Source: Chryseobacterium fluminis (GTDB lineage: Bacteria > Bacteroidota > Bacteroidia > Flavobacteriales > Weeksellaceae). Taken from it: 64,000 nt of DNA. Where the stretch lies: contig NZ_CP111121.1 of NCBI RefSeq assembly GCF_026314945.1, positions 2,108,001 to 2,172,000 on the forward strand. Direction: 5' to 3'. A program made the translations under genes and the position numbers. The notes below the pieces were generated by a model. The model worked only from the letters and a program-made list of their open reading frames with translations. It was not told the origin of the DNA and made no database searches. Positions 27,678-36,543 of the stretch are shown here, piece after piece. Numbering within the stretch: position 1 is the stretch's first letter; each line of letters opens with the position of its first letter.

Positions 27678-28988
27678 TTATTTCTGTCTGAAGTACACTT
27701 CGATCGGAACTCCGGTAAATCCGAATTCTTTTCTCAGTTGGTTTTCAGTAAATCTTTTGTACGGTTCTTTTACATATTGCGGTAAGTTACAGAAAAATAC
27801 AAACTGCGGAGACGGCGTCGGAAGCTGTACACAGTATTTGATTTTGATGAATTTACCTTTATTGGCCGGTGGTGGGGTCTGCTCAAAAATCGGAAGCATC
27901 ACTTCATTTAATTTTGAAGTTTTAATTTTCTTCTTACGGTCTTCGTATACCGTCATGGCCATATCCACGGCTTTCAGAATTCTCTGCTTGGTCAATGCTG
28001 AAACAAAAAGAATAGGAATATCACTGAACTGACCGATCTTATCCCGGATGGATTTTTCAAAATCCCTGATGGTATTGGTTTGTTTATCTTCAATAAGGTC
28101 CCATTTGTTTACCACGATCACGATGCCTTTTCTGTTTTTCTGTGCCAGACCGAAAATGTTCATGTCCTGGGATTCCCAGCCAAGAGTAGCATCTACCATA
28201 ATAATCACGACATCAGAATACTCGATCGAACGGATAGACCGCATTACAGAATAGAATTCCAAATCTTCATTGACTTTAGATTTTCTTCTCATTCCCGCCG
28301 TGTCTACCAGCACAAACTCATGACCGAATTTATTATAAAGCGTCTGAATGCTGTCTCTGGTTGTTCCGGCAACATCTGTAACGATATTTCTGTCCGCATC
28401 CAGCAAAGCATTGGTTAAGGTAGATTTTCCTACATTCGGGCGACCGGCAATGGTAATTTTAGGAAGTCCTTCAAACGGATCTTTATACTCTGTCGTCGGG
28501 AAATCTTTTACAATATCATCCAAAATCTCACCTGTTCCGGAACCGGTAGCTGAGGACAGTGTGTAATATTTTTCAATTCCCAACTGGTAAAATTCTGTAG
28601 CAGCCAGTTCTTCTTTAGCAGAATCCACTTTATTAATGACAATATAGACCGGTTTTTTTGATCTCCTTAACATCTCGTGGATCTCATAATCGGTATCGGT
28701 AAGCCCTTCTTCTACATTTAACATAAAAATAATAGAAGTAGCCTCATCGATGGCCAGCTGAACCTGTTTTGAAATTTCTTCCTGGAAAACGTCATCATTA
28801 TTAACTTCGTACCCTCCGGTATCGATCACCGTGAAGTCTACCCCATTCCAGTCAGATTTTCCGTAGTGACGGTCTCTGGTAACACCGGCAGTAGAATCTA
28901 CGATAGCTTCTCTTCTTTCCAGTAAACGATTAAAAAGTGTGGATTTTCCTACGTTGGGACGTCCAACGATGGCGACAATATTCGACAT
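27678..28988 (-). CDS. der: ribosome biogenesis GTPase Der (EngA)
   Basis: 436 residues with two GTPase domains and a C-terminal KH-like domain. G1 motifs are GRPNVGKSTLFN (residue 8 on) and GRPNVGKSTLTN; G3 are DTGGYE and DTAGMR; G4 are NKVD and NKWD. The KH-like region ends FGFTGVPIEVYFRQK. Der is needed for 50S subunit assembly. Length is normal. A -7 box is found 80 bases upstream. Confidence 0.93.
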   Translation of the reverse strand: MSNIVAIVGRPNVGKSTLFNRLLERREAIVDSTAGVTRDRHYGKSDWNGVDFTVIDTGGYEVNNDDVFQEEISKQVQLAIDEATSIIFMLNVEEGLTDTDYEIHEMLRRSKKPVYIVINKVDSAKEELAATEFYQLGIEKYYTLSSATGSGTGEILDDIVKDFPTTEYKDPFEGLPKITIAGRPNVGKSTLTNALLDADRNIVTDVAGTTRDSIQTLYNKFGHEFVLVDTAGMRRKSKVNEDLEFYSVMRSIRSIEYSDVVIIMVDATLGWESQDMNIFGLAQKNRKGIVIVVNKWDLIEDKQTNTIRDFEKSIRDKIGQFSDIPILFVSALTKQRILKAVDMAMTVYEDRKKKIKTSKLNEVMLPIFEQTPPPANKGKFIKIKYCVQLPTPSPQFVFFCNLPQYVKEPYKRFTENQLRKEFGFTGVPIEVYFRQK

Positions 28989-29068
28989 AAAAATGTTTAA
29001 TAATCCTTTGCCTAGGCTCAGGACAGGTTATTAATGGGTTTCTCCAACTTTTGGAGCCCAATTTTTTG

Positions 29069-29076
29069 CAAAGATA
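29069..29076 (-). promoter_or_regulatory. -7 box of der
   Basis: TATCTTTG on the minus strand, 80 bases before the ATG. A short hairpin (CTCCAAC/TTGGAG) lies between it and the gene. Confidence 0.4.
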
Positions 29077-29213
29077 AGGTTTTTATTTTATTTTGCTCCC
29101 GCTACAGGGTTTAAAGTGAATTTGTTCTAAAAATAATTCTTTGAATATCAACAAATAAAGCCGCCATCAATGATTTTTTGTGAAATATTTTTCTGTTTTT
29201 AAAATAAATTATA

Positions 29214-29221
29214 TAAATTTG
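29214..29221 (+). promoter_or_regulatory. -7 box of tRNA-Gln
   Basis: TAAATTTG, 16 bases before the first base of the mature tRNA. Confidence 0.55.
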
Positions 29222-29237
29222 CCGCACCAAAAAATAA

Positions 29238-29308
29238 AGACCTATAGTGTAACGGTAGCACTCCGGTTTTTGGTACCGTCAGTCGGGGTTCGAATCCCTG
29301 TGGGTCTA
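29238..29308 (+). tRNA. tRNA-Gln (anticodon TTG)
   Basis: Cloverleaf by eye: acceptor AGACCTA pairs with TGGGTCT plus discriminator A; D arm GTGT-AACGGTA-GCAC; anticodon loop TTTTGGT with TTG at positions 34-36; T arm GGGGTTCGAATCCC. The first anticodon-stem pair is mismatched. CCA is not encoded. It reads CAA codons (and CAG by wobble). Confidence 0.9.
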
Positions 29309-29316
29309 CATTCAAG

Positions 29317-29350
29317 GAGAAATGATCATTTTGATCGTTTCTCTTTTTTT
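29317..29350 (+). terminator. terminator of tRNA-Gln, overlapping the recombinase 3' end
   Basis: Stem GAGAAATGATC / GATCGTTTCTC followed by eight T. It lies inside the last codons of the convergent serine recombinase. Confidence 0.8.
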
Positions 29351-30781
29351 TACACCATCTAACTCATTATTAATCTGAAAGATATGGTGTACTATTGAGT
29401 TCATCCGGGCGGTTCGATAATGTTTTCCGTCAAATTCCAATTTTTCAGGAAATATCGAACCAATTATTGCACGCTTTATCTCAATTTCCCCTTCTTGATA
29501 GTGTTTTCCGATATTTTGAAGTGTCTCTAAGGCTTGTTCGAGCAGTTTATCTATATTGCTAATTTGAGGAACTGAACTTTTATTTAGTTCTTCTTCCAAC
29601 TTTAAAATCCGGTCTTTGCATTCTCTTTTAATCTCGAGATATTCATCATCATCAATTATCTCACTAAGAAACTTGTTTCGAGCAAAAGAAAGTTTGTTAT
29701 TTAAAGTATCAATTTCGTCAGATATTTTCTTTTTCTCTTTTAATGGATCGCTGATGAAGTTCTGATAATTTTCAGTTAAAAGCTTTTTAAGATATTTTTT
29801 AACTGGTGCATTCATTTCTAATGTCATTAATCCATCTTCAAAAACTTTATTGACGATTTCTGCTCTTTCTCTGAATCCGCAAATAGAATTACAATGATAA
29901 TAATAGTATCTATTATTTCGACCTCTCGAAGCACTAGCAGTAATTGTCTTACCACAGTTAGGGCACGTTAGAAACCCTCGAAGAGGAAAGTTTTCCTGAA
30001 CAGTGATTTTTGTGTTTGGTCTTTGAGGTCGCTTCTTACCATCTAATATTTCTTGTACCTTGTCAAACAGTTCCTCACTGATCAAAGCTTCATGTTGACC
30101 TTTTACAAAACAGGCTTCCTCATCTTTATGCTTTGGAACAAACACTTTACCGCAGTAAATTGGATTACGAATTGCTATATGAAAAGATGTCCTGCTCACA
30201 CTTTTTCTCAAAGACTCATTTATTTTAGTTCTTATAGAATTGCTTGCATAAATTCCTTTTGACAACTCAGTAAATGCCCACTTCATTTTTGTTGCTTCCG
30301 GTTCTTTGATCGCAATGTACTTTTTTCCATTCTCTGTAACCTTATTTGCATATCCAAATGGAGCTTTGCCCATAACACGACCTTCTTTAACAGCTCTTCT
30401 CATCCCATAAAAAACATTGAGTGCTCTTCTGTCATTTTCAACCTCAGGCGCAGCCAGATATATCGCCAACATCATTTTGTTTTCCGGGATGGAAAGATCA
30501 AGCGGTTGTTCAACGGCTTGTAATTCTACACCCAATTTTGAGAGCGTGCTTATCATCTGATAGGCATCGCCTGCGTTTCTACTAAAACGATCCCATTTCG
30601 TAAACAAAATCACATTGGTTTTAGAACTTCTCTTCTTAAGTTCATTCAAAAGCTTCTTCCATTCAGGACGGTTAAAAGATTTTGCAGAATGGTCTTCATA
30701 AATAACTTTACCAACAGTAAAATTATTCTGTGAACAGAAACGTCTTAAACGTTCTTCCTGGTCTCTTTGGGAATATCCTTT

Positions 30782-30808
30782 ATCCGCTTGCTCATCTGTC
30801 GATACGCG
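30782..30808. repeat. 27-bp target duplication, left copy
   Basis: Runs from ATCCGCTTGC to GATACGCG and is identical to the copy at 32303-32329 on the other side of the insertion sequence. It encodes RVSTDEQAD of the recombinase, so that motif exists twice. Confidence 0.9.
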
Positions 30809-30867
30809 TGTACGTCTTCAAACCAACTTAGACATTTTAGTTTAAATCCTTAAGGAGGATTTTCGAT

Positions 30868-31851
30868 TTATAAACTTACTAATTTTTGTTGGTTATATAT
30901 TTGTCTTCTTTTTCGGATGGATTCCGCTTTTGTTTGCTTTCTTTTTTCCAAAATCTGTTCTGATCTTCCGAAGTACACATCTGCTGGAGTGAGGTTATTT
31001 ATCGACTCGTGATAGCGCTTGTTATTGTAGTTTTCTACAAACTTCTCCAGTGCCTGGATGAGTTCCTCGGGATGATAAAAATGATTTAGTTTCACTACAT
31101 TTTTCATCGTTCTGTGATAACGTTCAATCTTGCCCTGGGTCTGCGGATGCATTGGTTTTCCGTGAACCTGTTTCATCCTTAAATCGTCTTTCAGATAGCT
31201 TTTCAACTCATTGGAGACGTAGCAGGAACCGTTGTCCGAGAGCAGTTTCGGTTTGGCTTTGGTCTTTAATTTTGCTTTTTTAATGGCTGTGTCCACCGTT
31301 CGTTTCACATCTTCGGCTTTCATTGAGTCGCATAGCTCCCAGTGAATGATGTAGCGGCTGTAATCGTCCAAGATCGTGCTCAGATAGTACCATCCCCAGC
31401 CTATGATCTTGAAATAAGTAAAATCTGTCTGCCACATTTGATGCACAAATTCCGTTTTGTCTTTGAACTCATTTGCTGCCGAAAGAAGAAAATGATTCGG
31501 TGCCGGGATTAAGTCTCTTTGCTTCAAAATCCGGTAAACACTAGATTCTGAAATAAAAACACTTTGCTCATCGGTAATTTTGTAGGCCAGTTCCCTTGCA
31601 GATAATTCGGTGTGTTCCAAAGCGATCTCTACTACCAGATCTTTCTGTCTTTCAGGAATGCTGTTCCATTGCCTATGGTTTGTTCTTTTCGTAGTTTCCA
31701 AGCCATCATAGCCGTTTTCCAAGTAGCTTTGATACCATTTGTAAAAGCTGCTTCTAGCAATTCCAAAACTTTCCAAGGTTCGTTTCACGCCGAGTTCACT
31801 TGTGGTTACCGTTTGAATGATCTCGTATTTCTCAGCTGCCGATAATCTCAT
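30868..31851 (-). CDS. transposase OrfB (DDE integrase domain), copy 1
   Basis: 327 residues. HTH region at residues 1-60 (GVKRTLESFGIARSSFYKW), then an rve-type DDE domain: Asp in WQTDFTYFKI, Asp in LLSDNGSCYVSNELK, and Glu in TQGKIERYHRTMKN, with ILDDYSRYIIHWEL between. It is similar in style to IS3-family OrfB but is read as a separate gene. It catalyses cut and join of the element. Confidence 0.88.
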   Translation of the reverse strand: MRLSAAEKYEIIQTVTTSELGVKRTLESFGIARSSFYKWYQSYLENGYDGLETTKRTNHRQWNSIPERQKDLVVEIALEHTELSARELAYKITDEQSVFISESSVYRILKQRDLIPAPNHFLLSAANEFKDKTEFVHQMWQTDFTYFKIIGWGWYYLSTILDDYSRYIIHWELCDSMKAEDVKRTVDTAIKKAKLKTKAKPKLLSDNGSCYVSNELKSYLKDDLRMKQVHGKPMHPQTQGKIERYHRTMKNVVKLNHFYHPEELIQALEKFVENYNNKRYHESINNLTPADVYFGRSEQILEKRKQTKAESIRKRRQIYNQQKLVSL

Positions 31852-31871
31852 ATATTTCCTGTATTTATCGA

Positions 31872-32225
31872 TTAATCCAGCCTGTCTAAACTTTTTTTTA
31901 CAATGTCATAGCGAACGACCAGATCAGCTACGATCTCTTTCAAACGTGCATTTTCCTTCTTCAGATCTGATACTTCATCACTCGTAGCCTCGCGAGCGAC
32001 ATCTCCATTTAAGCGCTTCTTTCCTGCTTCCATAAACTCCTTGTTCCAGGCATAAAACTGCGACTGTGCAATATTATGGTTCCTGCAAAGTTCGGCTACG
32101 GAAGTCTCCGCTCGAAGACCTTCCATCACGATTAAAATCTTTTGCTCTGCAGTGAATATTCTGCGGGTGTTCTGCCGAATATCTTTTACGAATTTCTCGG
32201 TCGGTTTCTTTTTCGGTGTTGCCAT
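31872..32225 (-). CDS. transposase OrfA (HTH), copy 1
   Basis: 117 residues with a HTH_Tnp-type domain (RRIFTAEQKILIVMEGLRAE, SVAELCRNHNIAQSQFYAW) and a leucine-zipper-like tail (VSDLKKENARLKEIVADL). It binds the element ends and pairs with OrfB. Confidence 0.87.
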   Translation of the reverse strand: MATPKKKPTEKFVKDIRQNTRRIFTAEQKILIVMEGLRAETSVAELCRNHNIAQSQFYAWNKEFMEAGKKRLNGDVAREATSDEVSDLKKENARLKEIVADLVVRYDIVKKSLDRLD

Positions 32226-32302
32226 AATTAAAATTACTCTTTTTATGAAAACACTCCTTAAATTTTTAATGTCTAATGTCCACTTTTTGCTGACGATTTA
32301 CA

Positions 32303-32329
32303 ATCCGCTTGCTCATCTGTCGATACGCG
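32303..32329. repeat. 27-bp target duplication, right copy
   Basis: Second copy of the repeat at 30782-30808. It lies directly after the TACA end of the insertion sequence and continues into the true 5' end of the recombinase gene. Confidence 0.9.
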
Positions 32330-32444
32330 TATATATAGATCTGCTGTTTTCATAATTTTAAAATTTGATTCTGTTGAGTAATATTCAAGTTTGATAGAAT
32401 AGTAGAATGTCAGATTTCAGCAGAATATATTGGATTAACCAGTA

Positions 32445-32612
32445 TCATTTCTGATCAGAAACGAAGTACTTTTTGATGATCATTAAGGTAAGATTATATA
32501 GAAATTCCATTACCTGTTCAGCTTCCTCTTTTGTTAATTCCATACCTTCTGACCGGAAATATGCAATTACTTCCTCTATTGGTATTTTTTTTATTTCTTT
32601 TGCCTGAGACAT
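32445..32612 (-). CDS. 55-residue conserved small protein of the integrated element
   Basis: Starts MSQAKEIKKIPIEEVIAYFR and continues GMELTKEEAEQVMEFLYNLT, ending VSDQK. It is a short, helical, charged protein. Similar small frames are often seen next to recombinases in Bacteroidota integrative elements; that is recollection. It lies 91 bases upstream of the recombinase start on the same strand. Confidence 0.6.
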   Translation of the reverse strand: MSQAKEIKKIPIEEVIAYFRSEGMELTKEEAEQVMEFLYNLTLMIIKKYFVSDQK

Positions 32613-32703
32613 AAATGCAGAATTTCCCTAAATATAATTTAGAGAAATTCCTACATTAGATAATTGATATGTATTGGCATCAATAGTCTTTATTAGTCTC
32701 CCT

Positions 32704-33030
32704 TTATTTCCTTTTTCTCTTCGGAGCAGGCTTCAATTCACCTGAAAAATCAAACATATTAACTTGACTTCCTTCGAATGGATTGTAAGAAGGCTGGTAG
32801 TCGAAATAACCTAAAGAATGTAGTTCTTTTATACATTTATGATAAGTAGCTCTTGAGTGTATTTTACTAATTCGCATAACCTCATCCCTAGAGATATGAA
32901 TCGGATTCTTAAAGCGATTGAAGTTCCAGAATTGAAATAAAGCCATATACAGGCTGATATGCGTGGAATTTAATGAGTTTTCTAGTGTTACTTTCCCAAA
33001 GAAGGCTGTTAAATGTTTGATGTAATTCAT
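32704..33030 (-). CDS. winged-helix-like DNA-binding protein of the element
   Basis: 108 residues. STHISLYMALFQFWNFNRF, then NPIHISRDEVMRISKIHSRA and YHKCIKELHSLGYFDYQPS, form the helix-helix-wing order seen in replication/plasmid-type winged helix domains. The tail is basic (PAPKRKRK). A role in element replication, excision or regulation is inferred from position beside the excisionase-like gene. Confidence 0.55.
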   Translation of the reverse strand: MNYIKHLTAFFGKVTLENSLNSTHISLYMALFQFWNFNRFKNPIHISRDEVMRISKIHSRATYHKCIKELHSLGYFDYQPSYNPFEGSQVNMFDFSGELKPAPKRKRK

Positions 33031-33101
33031 TTGCTTGATAGTAATTTGCTGATATCCAATTGAAATATCTCGCAGTGAAAAGCTTGAGAAAGATGAAGTA
33101 A

Positions 33102-33365
33102 TTATGAAGGCTTATTATTTAATAACTGCTCGATATCTTTGTAATTGTAATATAAAGTTCCTCCAATGCGGGTGTAAGACAAAGTTCCATTAACACGAAG
33201 GTTCTGTAATGTTCCAGTGGAAATTTTTAGAAGTTCTTTGACCTCCGTTGATCTTAGCCACAATTTCTTTTCTGAATTTTTGACTTGAAGCAGGTTCTTA
33301 ATTTCTTCCAGTAATTCTGTCTTGAATATTTGTAAATCTTCTTTTGTAATGATATCTATTTTCAT
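33102..33365 (-). CDS. excisionase-like HTH_17 (MerR/Xis type) protein
   Basis: 87 residues from the ATG at 33365 (MKIDIITKEDLQIFKTELLE); a frame eight codons longer is less typical. The C-terminal half, LWLRSTEVKELLKISTGTLQ then RVNGTLSYTRIGGTLYYNYK, is the HTH_17 fold used by excisionases. It probably directs excision together with the recombinase. Confidence 0.75.
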   Translation of the reverse strand: MKIDIITKEDLQIFKTELLEEIKNLLQVKNSEKKLWLRSTEVKELLKISTGTLQNLRVNGTLSYTRIGGTLYYNYKDIEQLLNNKPS

Positions 33366-33450
33366 AAGTGTAAATTTGATTTTATTCATAGATCATCTGA
33401 AACTGAGGAAAAGTGAGGAATAGAGTCCTGAATTGTAAAGAACGTGCATT

Positions 33451-35100
33451 TCAATTAATAGTTTTTTCATATAAAGAGTCTATCTCAAAACTCAGTATTA
33501 ATTTACCGCCGAGCACAGTTTCCTTGAGCTCATCCATCAACTTGTCTACAATCATTTTCATCTGATCTGCTTTCTCAGTGTTAACTTTTGCTATACTGTG
33601 ATGTACGCTCATATTATAATCAGTAAAAGAAAATATGTTATTAGAGAATTGATCAAATAGATAGTGGTACTTATGTATGTCCATATCTGCGTAGATACAT
33701 AGTTGCCAAAGTGCTTCGGTGGTCATATAATTTGGCAGATAGTAGGTTTTTGCATAGATGTATGTTCTACAAAAGGACAAGAGAAATAAAGCAAAGATAT
33801 TATCTACCCCTTGATAATTTTCTTTTTCTCCATCAATCAGTTTATAAAACTGCAATGAACTTCCCAATGTGCTTTTGTAATAAAAATACAGGTCATTGTG
33901 CTGTGGATGATGGGGCGTTTCCCAATGTGGTTCCGGATGATACTTATCTGAGGAATAGACGAGATTTTTACCTTGCATAATGAAAACAAAGAAACTCTGG
34001 AACTCACGGAGATTCTTTTGAATCCAGTAACGATCGTGACCTACCAATAAAAACTTATACTGAGTTCCAAAAAGGCTCATCAAAGAATGGGTGATGGCTT
34101 TAATTTTTTCATTGTTTACGTTCAGACCAATTAGCAGTAAATAGTAAGTTTTTACTTCCCCATAGGTAGTTTGATGAAAAAAATAGATCTGTTCTAATTC
34201 TGCGAAAGTCAATATTCTGTCAATAGCTCGGTCGAGAATTTCATCTTTTGGCGATTCCTCGATTGGGGATAAGTCTTCATCAGCATTACATATCTTCTCG
34301 TATTGCTTTTTTATAAGATGCTTCAAATTGTAGAATCGAACTGAGATGAATTTATACAATGAATCCGAAATAATGCGCAATGAATCAAACATTTCTGAAT
34401 TGTAGATTAACTCATCCTCTTCAATCGATTTCTTTGTTTCTTCAAAAATTTCACTAATAAAATATTGGTGCTGATTCTTTTTGACAAAATATTGTTTGAG
34501 TTCCGGAATGTAGATCAGCAGTTTATTTATCCTTTTGTTCAGATCAATGTCGAATGTTCTGTTTCCGGTAAATAATTCTTCCAAATATTCAAGATCATAT
34601 TCGATCAGTTTTTCATAAGAAGTAAAGACACTATTGTAGGAATTCTCAGCGATCAGCCTTTCGACCTGTAACTGATGTATCTCGTGGTCGTGGTGAAAAT
34701 TATCTTCGTAATGATTAAACTTTTTGTGATATTTTTTCCAGTTTCTATTGATCAAAACTGAAGAACGAGAGTCTTCTTTCTGATAAATCATTGATGATTG
34801 CTGACAATAGTATTCGATGAATGGATGACCTTTCGAGAATTGGTATTCAATTCTGGAATAATCAATGAAATAAATATAGACCTGATATTGTTCTCTGACT
34901 TCGGCAACCCATCTTTTTGACTGCAATTTTAAAGCATCTGCATTTTTAGAAACGGAGATCAGTAGGTGTGATTTCGTTGAGTTTTTTTCCTGCTTGTGGA
35001 ATATCTGAACAATTGAATAGTCGTGTACAAGCTGATTCAATGTACTTTCCAAGAACTCGTTGGCGAGAACTGAAAATGGAGATTTATTTGGCGTTTTCAT
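33451..35100 (-). CDS. unrecognised 549-residue protein (possible NTase-like and HEPN-like regions)
   Basis: No family is recognised. Two stretches look alike: residues 50-110 (LLISVSKNADALKLQ, YQVYIYFIDYSRIEYQF, GHPFIEYYCQQSSMIY) and about 325-390 (TYYLLLIGLNVNNEKI, YKFLLVGHDRYWIQKNL, FFVFIMQGKNLVY). Both have the strand-helix-strand rhythm of minimal nucleotidyltransferases, without an obvious GSxxxG/DxD pair. The last third is helical and may be HEPN-like. The gene overlaps its upstream partner by four bases (ATGA), so they are coupled. Confidence 0.5.
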   Translation of the reverse strand: MKTPNKSPFSVLANEFLESTLNQLVHDYSIVQIFHKQEKNSTKSHLLISVSKNADALKLQSKRWVAEVREQYQVYIYFIDYSRIEYQFSKGHPFIEYYCQQSSMIYQKEDSRSSVLINRNWKKYHKKFNHYEDNFHHDHEIHQLQVERLIAENSYNSVFTSYEKLIEYDLEYLEELFTGNRTFDIDLNKRINKLLIYIPELKQYFVKKNQHQYFISEIFEETKKSIEEDELIYNSEMFDSLRIISDSLYKFISVRFYNLKHLIKKQYEKICNADEDLSPIEESPKDEILDRAIDRILTFAELEQIYFFHQTTYGEVKTYYLLLIGLNVNNEKIKAITHSLMSLFGTQYKFLLVGHDRYWIQKNLREFQSFFVFIMQGKNLVYSSDKYHPEPHWETPHHPQHNDLYFYYKSTLGSSLQFYKLIDGEKENYQGVDNIFALFLLSFCRTYIYAKTYYLPNYMTTEALWQLCIYADMDIHKYHYLFDQFSNNIFSFTDYNMSVHHSIAKVNTEKADQMKMIVDKLMDELKETVLGGKLILSFEIDSLYEKTIN

Positions 35101-35741
35101 AGCTGATCGTTTTTAGTTTCATAATCACTATCGTAGTATATAAAGATAGCCTCAATAAATAAGCGAACCAAGGCAAACCATACCATCATATCGATACGTA
35201 CACCCATTTCGGGATCGCTGTCAAATCCCAAAGTCTGTTTCAAAACAAAATCAGGGTCTTTCATATTTTCTTGATATTTCTTAAAGTAATCAATTCCGAC
35301 TATTGATAATATTAGTAGGAATAGCTCATTAATACATTCCTCGGAAGTGATTGCATTCATTATATAATTTATGCTATCAAATTGATTCACATCATCAACC
35401 TTGCATTTGCTCAAATTACCCTTATCCTTGTCAAAGTAAAAGTGAATGAGTAATAACAAGCAGGACAGCAGTCCTGCCGTTTTGATATCCCGCCTGCTTG
35501 CATCTTTGATCTCAATCTTTCCTGATAACAATTTCTCCAATTCGTATTCTTGAATCAAATCAGGATAGCTATCGAGCAGTTCTGTAAGTCTGGGATTATT
35601 CAGTTGGTCACGCAGGCAGAATATGCCTAATTCAAGATCTTCTCCTTGAGAATTCTGAACCAGAATACTTAATGCGATCTCAGCTTGCTCTCTTGTTTGT
35701 ACAAGCTGTTTCTCTTTACTAAAGGGTGTGTTCTTTTTCAT
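35097..35741 (-). CDS. unrecognised 214-residue protein coupled to the 549-residue protein
   Basis: Helical and acidic. The N-terminal part is charged (SKEKQLVQTREQAEIALSIL), the centre has a hydrophobic stretch (TAGLLSCLLLLIHFYF), and the C-terminus is aromatic (MMVWFALVRLFIEAIFIYYD). No motif is recognised. The ATGA overlap with the downstream gene points to a complex or a sequential function. A membrane association is possible but not certain. Confidence 0.5.
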   Translation of the reverse strand: MKKNTPFSKEKQLVQTREQAEIALSILVQNSQGEDLELGIFCLRDQLNNPRLTELLDSYPDLIQEYELEKLLSGKIEIKDASRRDIKTAGLLSCLLLLIHFYFDKDKGNLSKCKVDDVNQFDSINYIMNAITSEECINELFLLILSIVGIDYFKKYQENMKDPDFVLKQTLGFDSDPEMGVRIDMMVWFALVRLFIEAIFIYYDSDYETKNDQL

Positions 35742-35808
35742 TTCAATAATTTTGCTTTAGTAAAGTTGACGAAGGAGTGAGGGATATTCTATTCTGGAAA
35801 GGGATATA

Positions 35809-36363
35809 TTATTCAGGATCGTTTGTTGGTTTATTTTTGATCTTTTTGAGACCTCTTTCACTCATTATCTGTGCTGCGTCCAACATTTTAACAAGGTAAA
35901 TGTGGGGAGTGATAAGGTCATAATCAAATTCCTCTTTGTAAGGTGAAAGTGATACGTGAACAATTTCATTAAGGAAAAACTCGTACTCTTCCAGTGTTTT
36001 GCATTCAAATGCTTTTTGAAAAACCAAAAACGGATCTTCATATTCTTCCTTGTTCAAAGATGCCTGACTTATGATCTGCCATTCTTCGGGAGTCTTTTTT
36101 ACTCTCCATTTTTTAGCTTTGAATGTCAGCAGATATCCTGCTCTTATAAATGATTTTACGGCAGTATGAAAATCAAAGACATCTCCGGGACGGTCTTTTT
36201 TGCAGACCTCCGCTTTGTAGACATATAGCATAATTTCGCTAAGCGTATTTTTATAACTATCTATAGTACAATAGTTTAAAAAAGCATTGATGAGTTGAAA
36301 TGGATTTTCAATTTCATCGATTGCCCAGAAACTCGTCTCCAAAGATATTTTTGTCTTTTTCAT
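35809..36363 (-). CDS. unrecognised 184-residue protein, first gene of the three-gene unit
   Basis: The frame extends further upstream, but the ATG at 36363 (MKKTKISLETSFWAIDEIEN) is the sensible start because the longer version crosses the divergent promoter region. Features: LINAFLNYCTIDSYKNTLSE, DFHTAVKSFIRAGYLLTFKA, FQKAFECKTLEEYEFFLNEI. It is alpha-helical with no recognised family. About 67 bases separate it from the 214-residue gene, so one transcript is likely. Confidence 0.5.
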   Translation of the reverse strand: MKKTKISLETSFWAIDEIENPFQLINAFLNYCTIDSYKNTLSEIMLYVYKAEVCKKDRPGDVFDFHTAVKSFIRAGYLLTFKAKKWRVKKTPEEWQIISQASLNKEEYEDPFLVFQKAFECKTLEEYEFFLNEIVHVSLSPYKEEFDYDLITPHIYLVKMLDAAQIMSERGLKKIKNKPTNDPE

Positions 36364-36543
36364 AAGAATAGGTTTTGAAATGTGAGAACTAAATTCTGTT
36401 GTTACCACTGAGTAATCTATTCTTTCAGTGAATAAAATATCCGTTGGAAGGGATATTTTACAGGATAATTTTTTAACTTTACAATTCAGACGAATTAACA
36501 GAAATGGCTTTATCTTTAAGCCTTTTAAATTTTGATAACCGCT

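Larger units (their letters stand above)
30809..32302 (-). mobile_element. insertion sequence, two-ORF IS3-like, copy 1 (1,494 bp)
   Basis: The ends are TGTACGTCTTC... and ...GATTTACA, so both termini read TGTA outward-in, with imperfect inverted repeats ending near GACATT. It carries orfA and orfB in one direction with a 20-base gap. The copy at 39603-41096 has exactly the same length and encodes identical proteins. It is flanked by a 27-bp direct repeat, far longer than the 3-5 bp normal for IS3. Confidence 0.88.
29312..32353 (-). pseudogene. large serine recombinase, split by an insertion sequence
   Basis: The first 17 codons (MKTADLYIRVSTDEQAD) lie at 32303-32353 and the rest at 29312-30781. 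Joined, they give 506 residues. Domains: resolvase catalytic domain with Ser in RVSTDEQ and TKWDRFSRNAGDAYQMI; recombinase domain (MGKAPFGYANK); zinc-beta-ribbon (LTCPNCGKTI...HCNSICGFRE); coiled coil and tail. Such enzymes integrate and excise mobile elements. The insertion removes promoter and start from the main body; a TTG-started 445-residue frame lacking the catalytic Ser remains open. The stop codon is three bases from tRNA-Gln. Confidence 0.88.
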
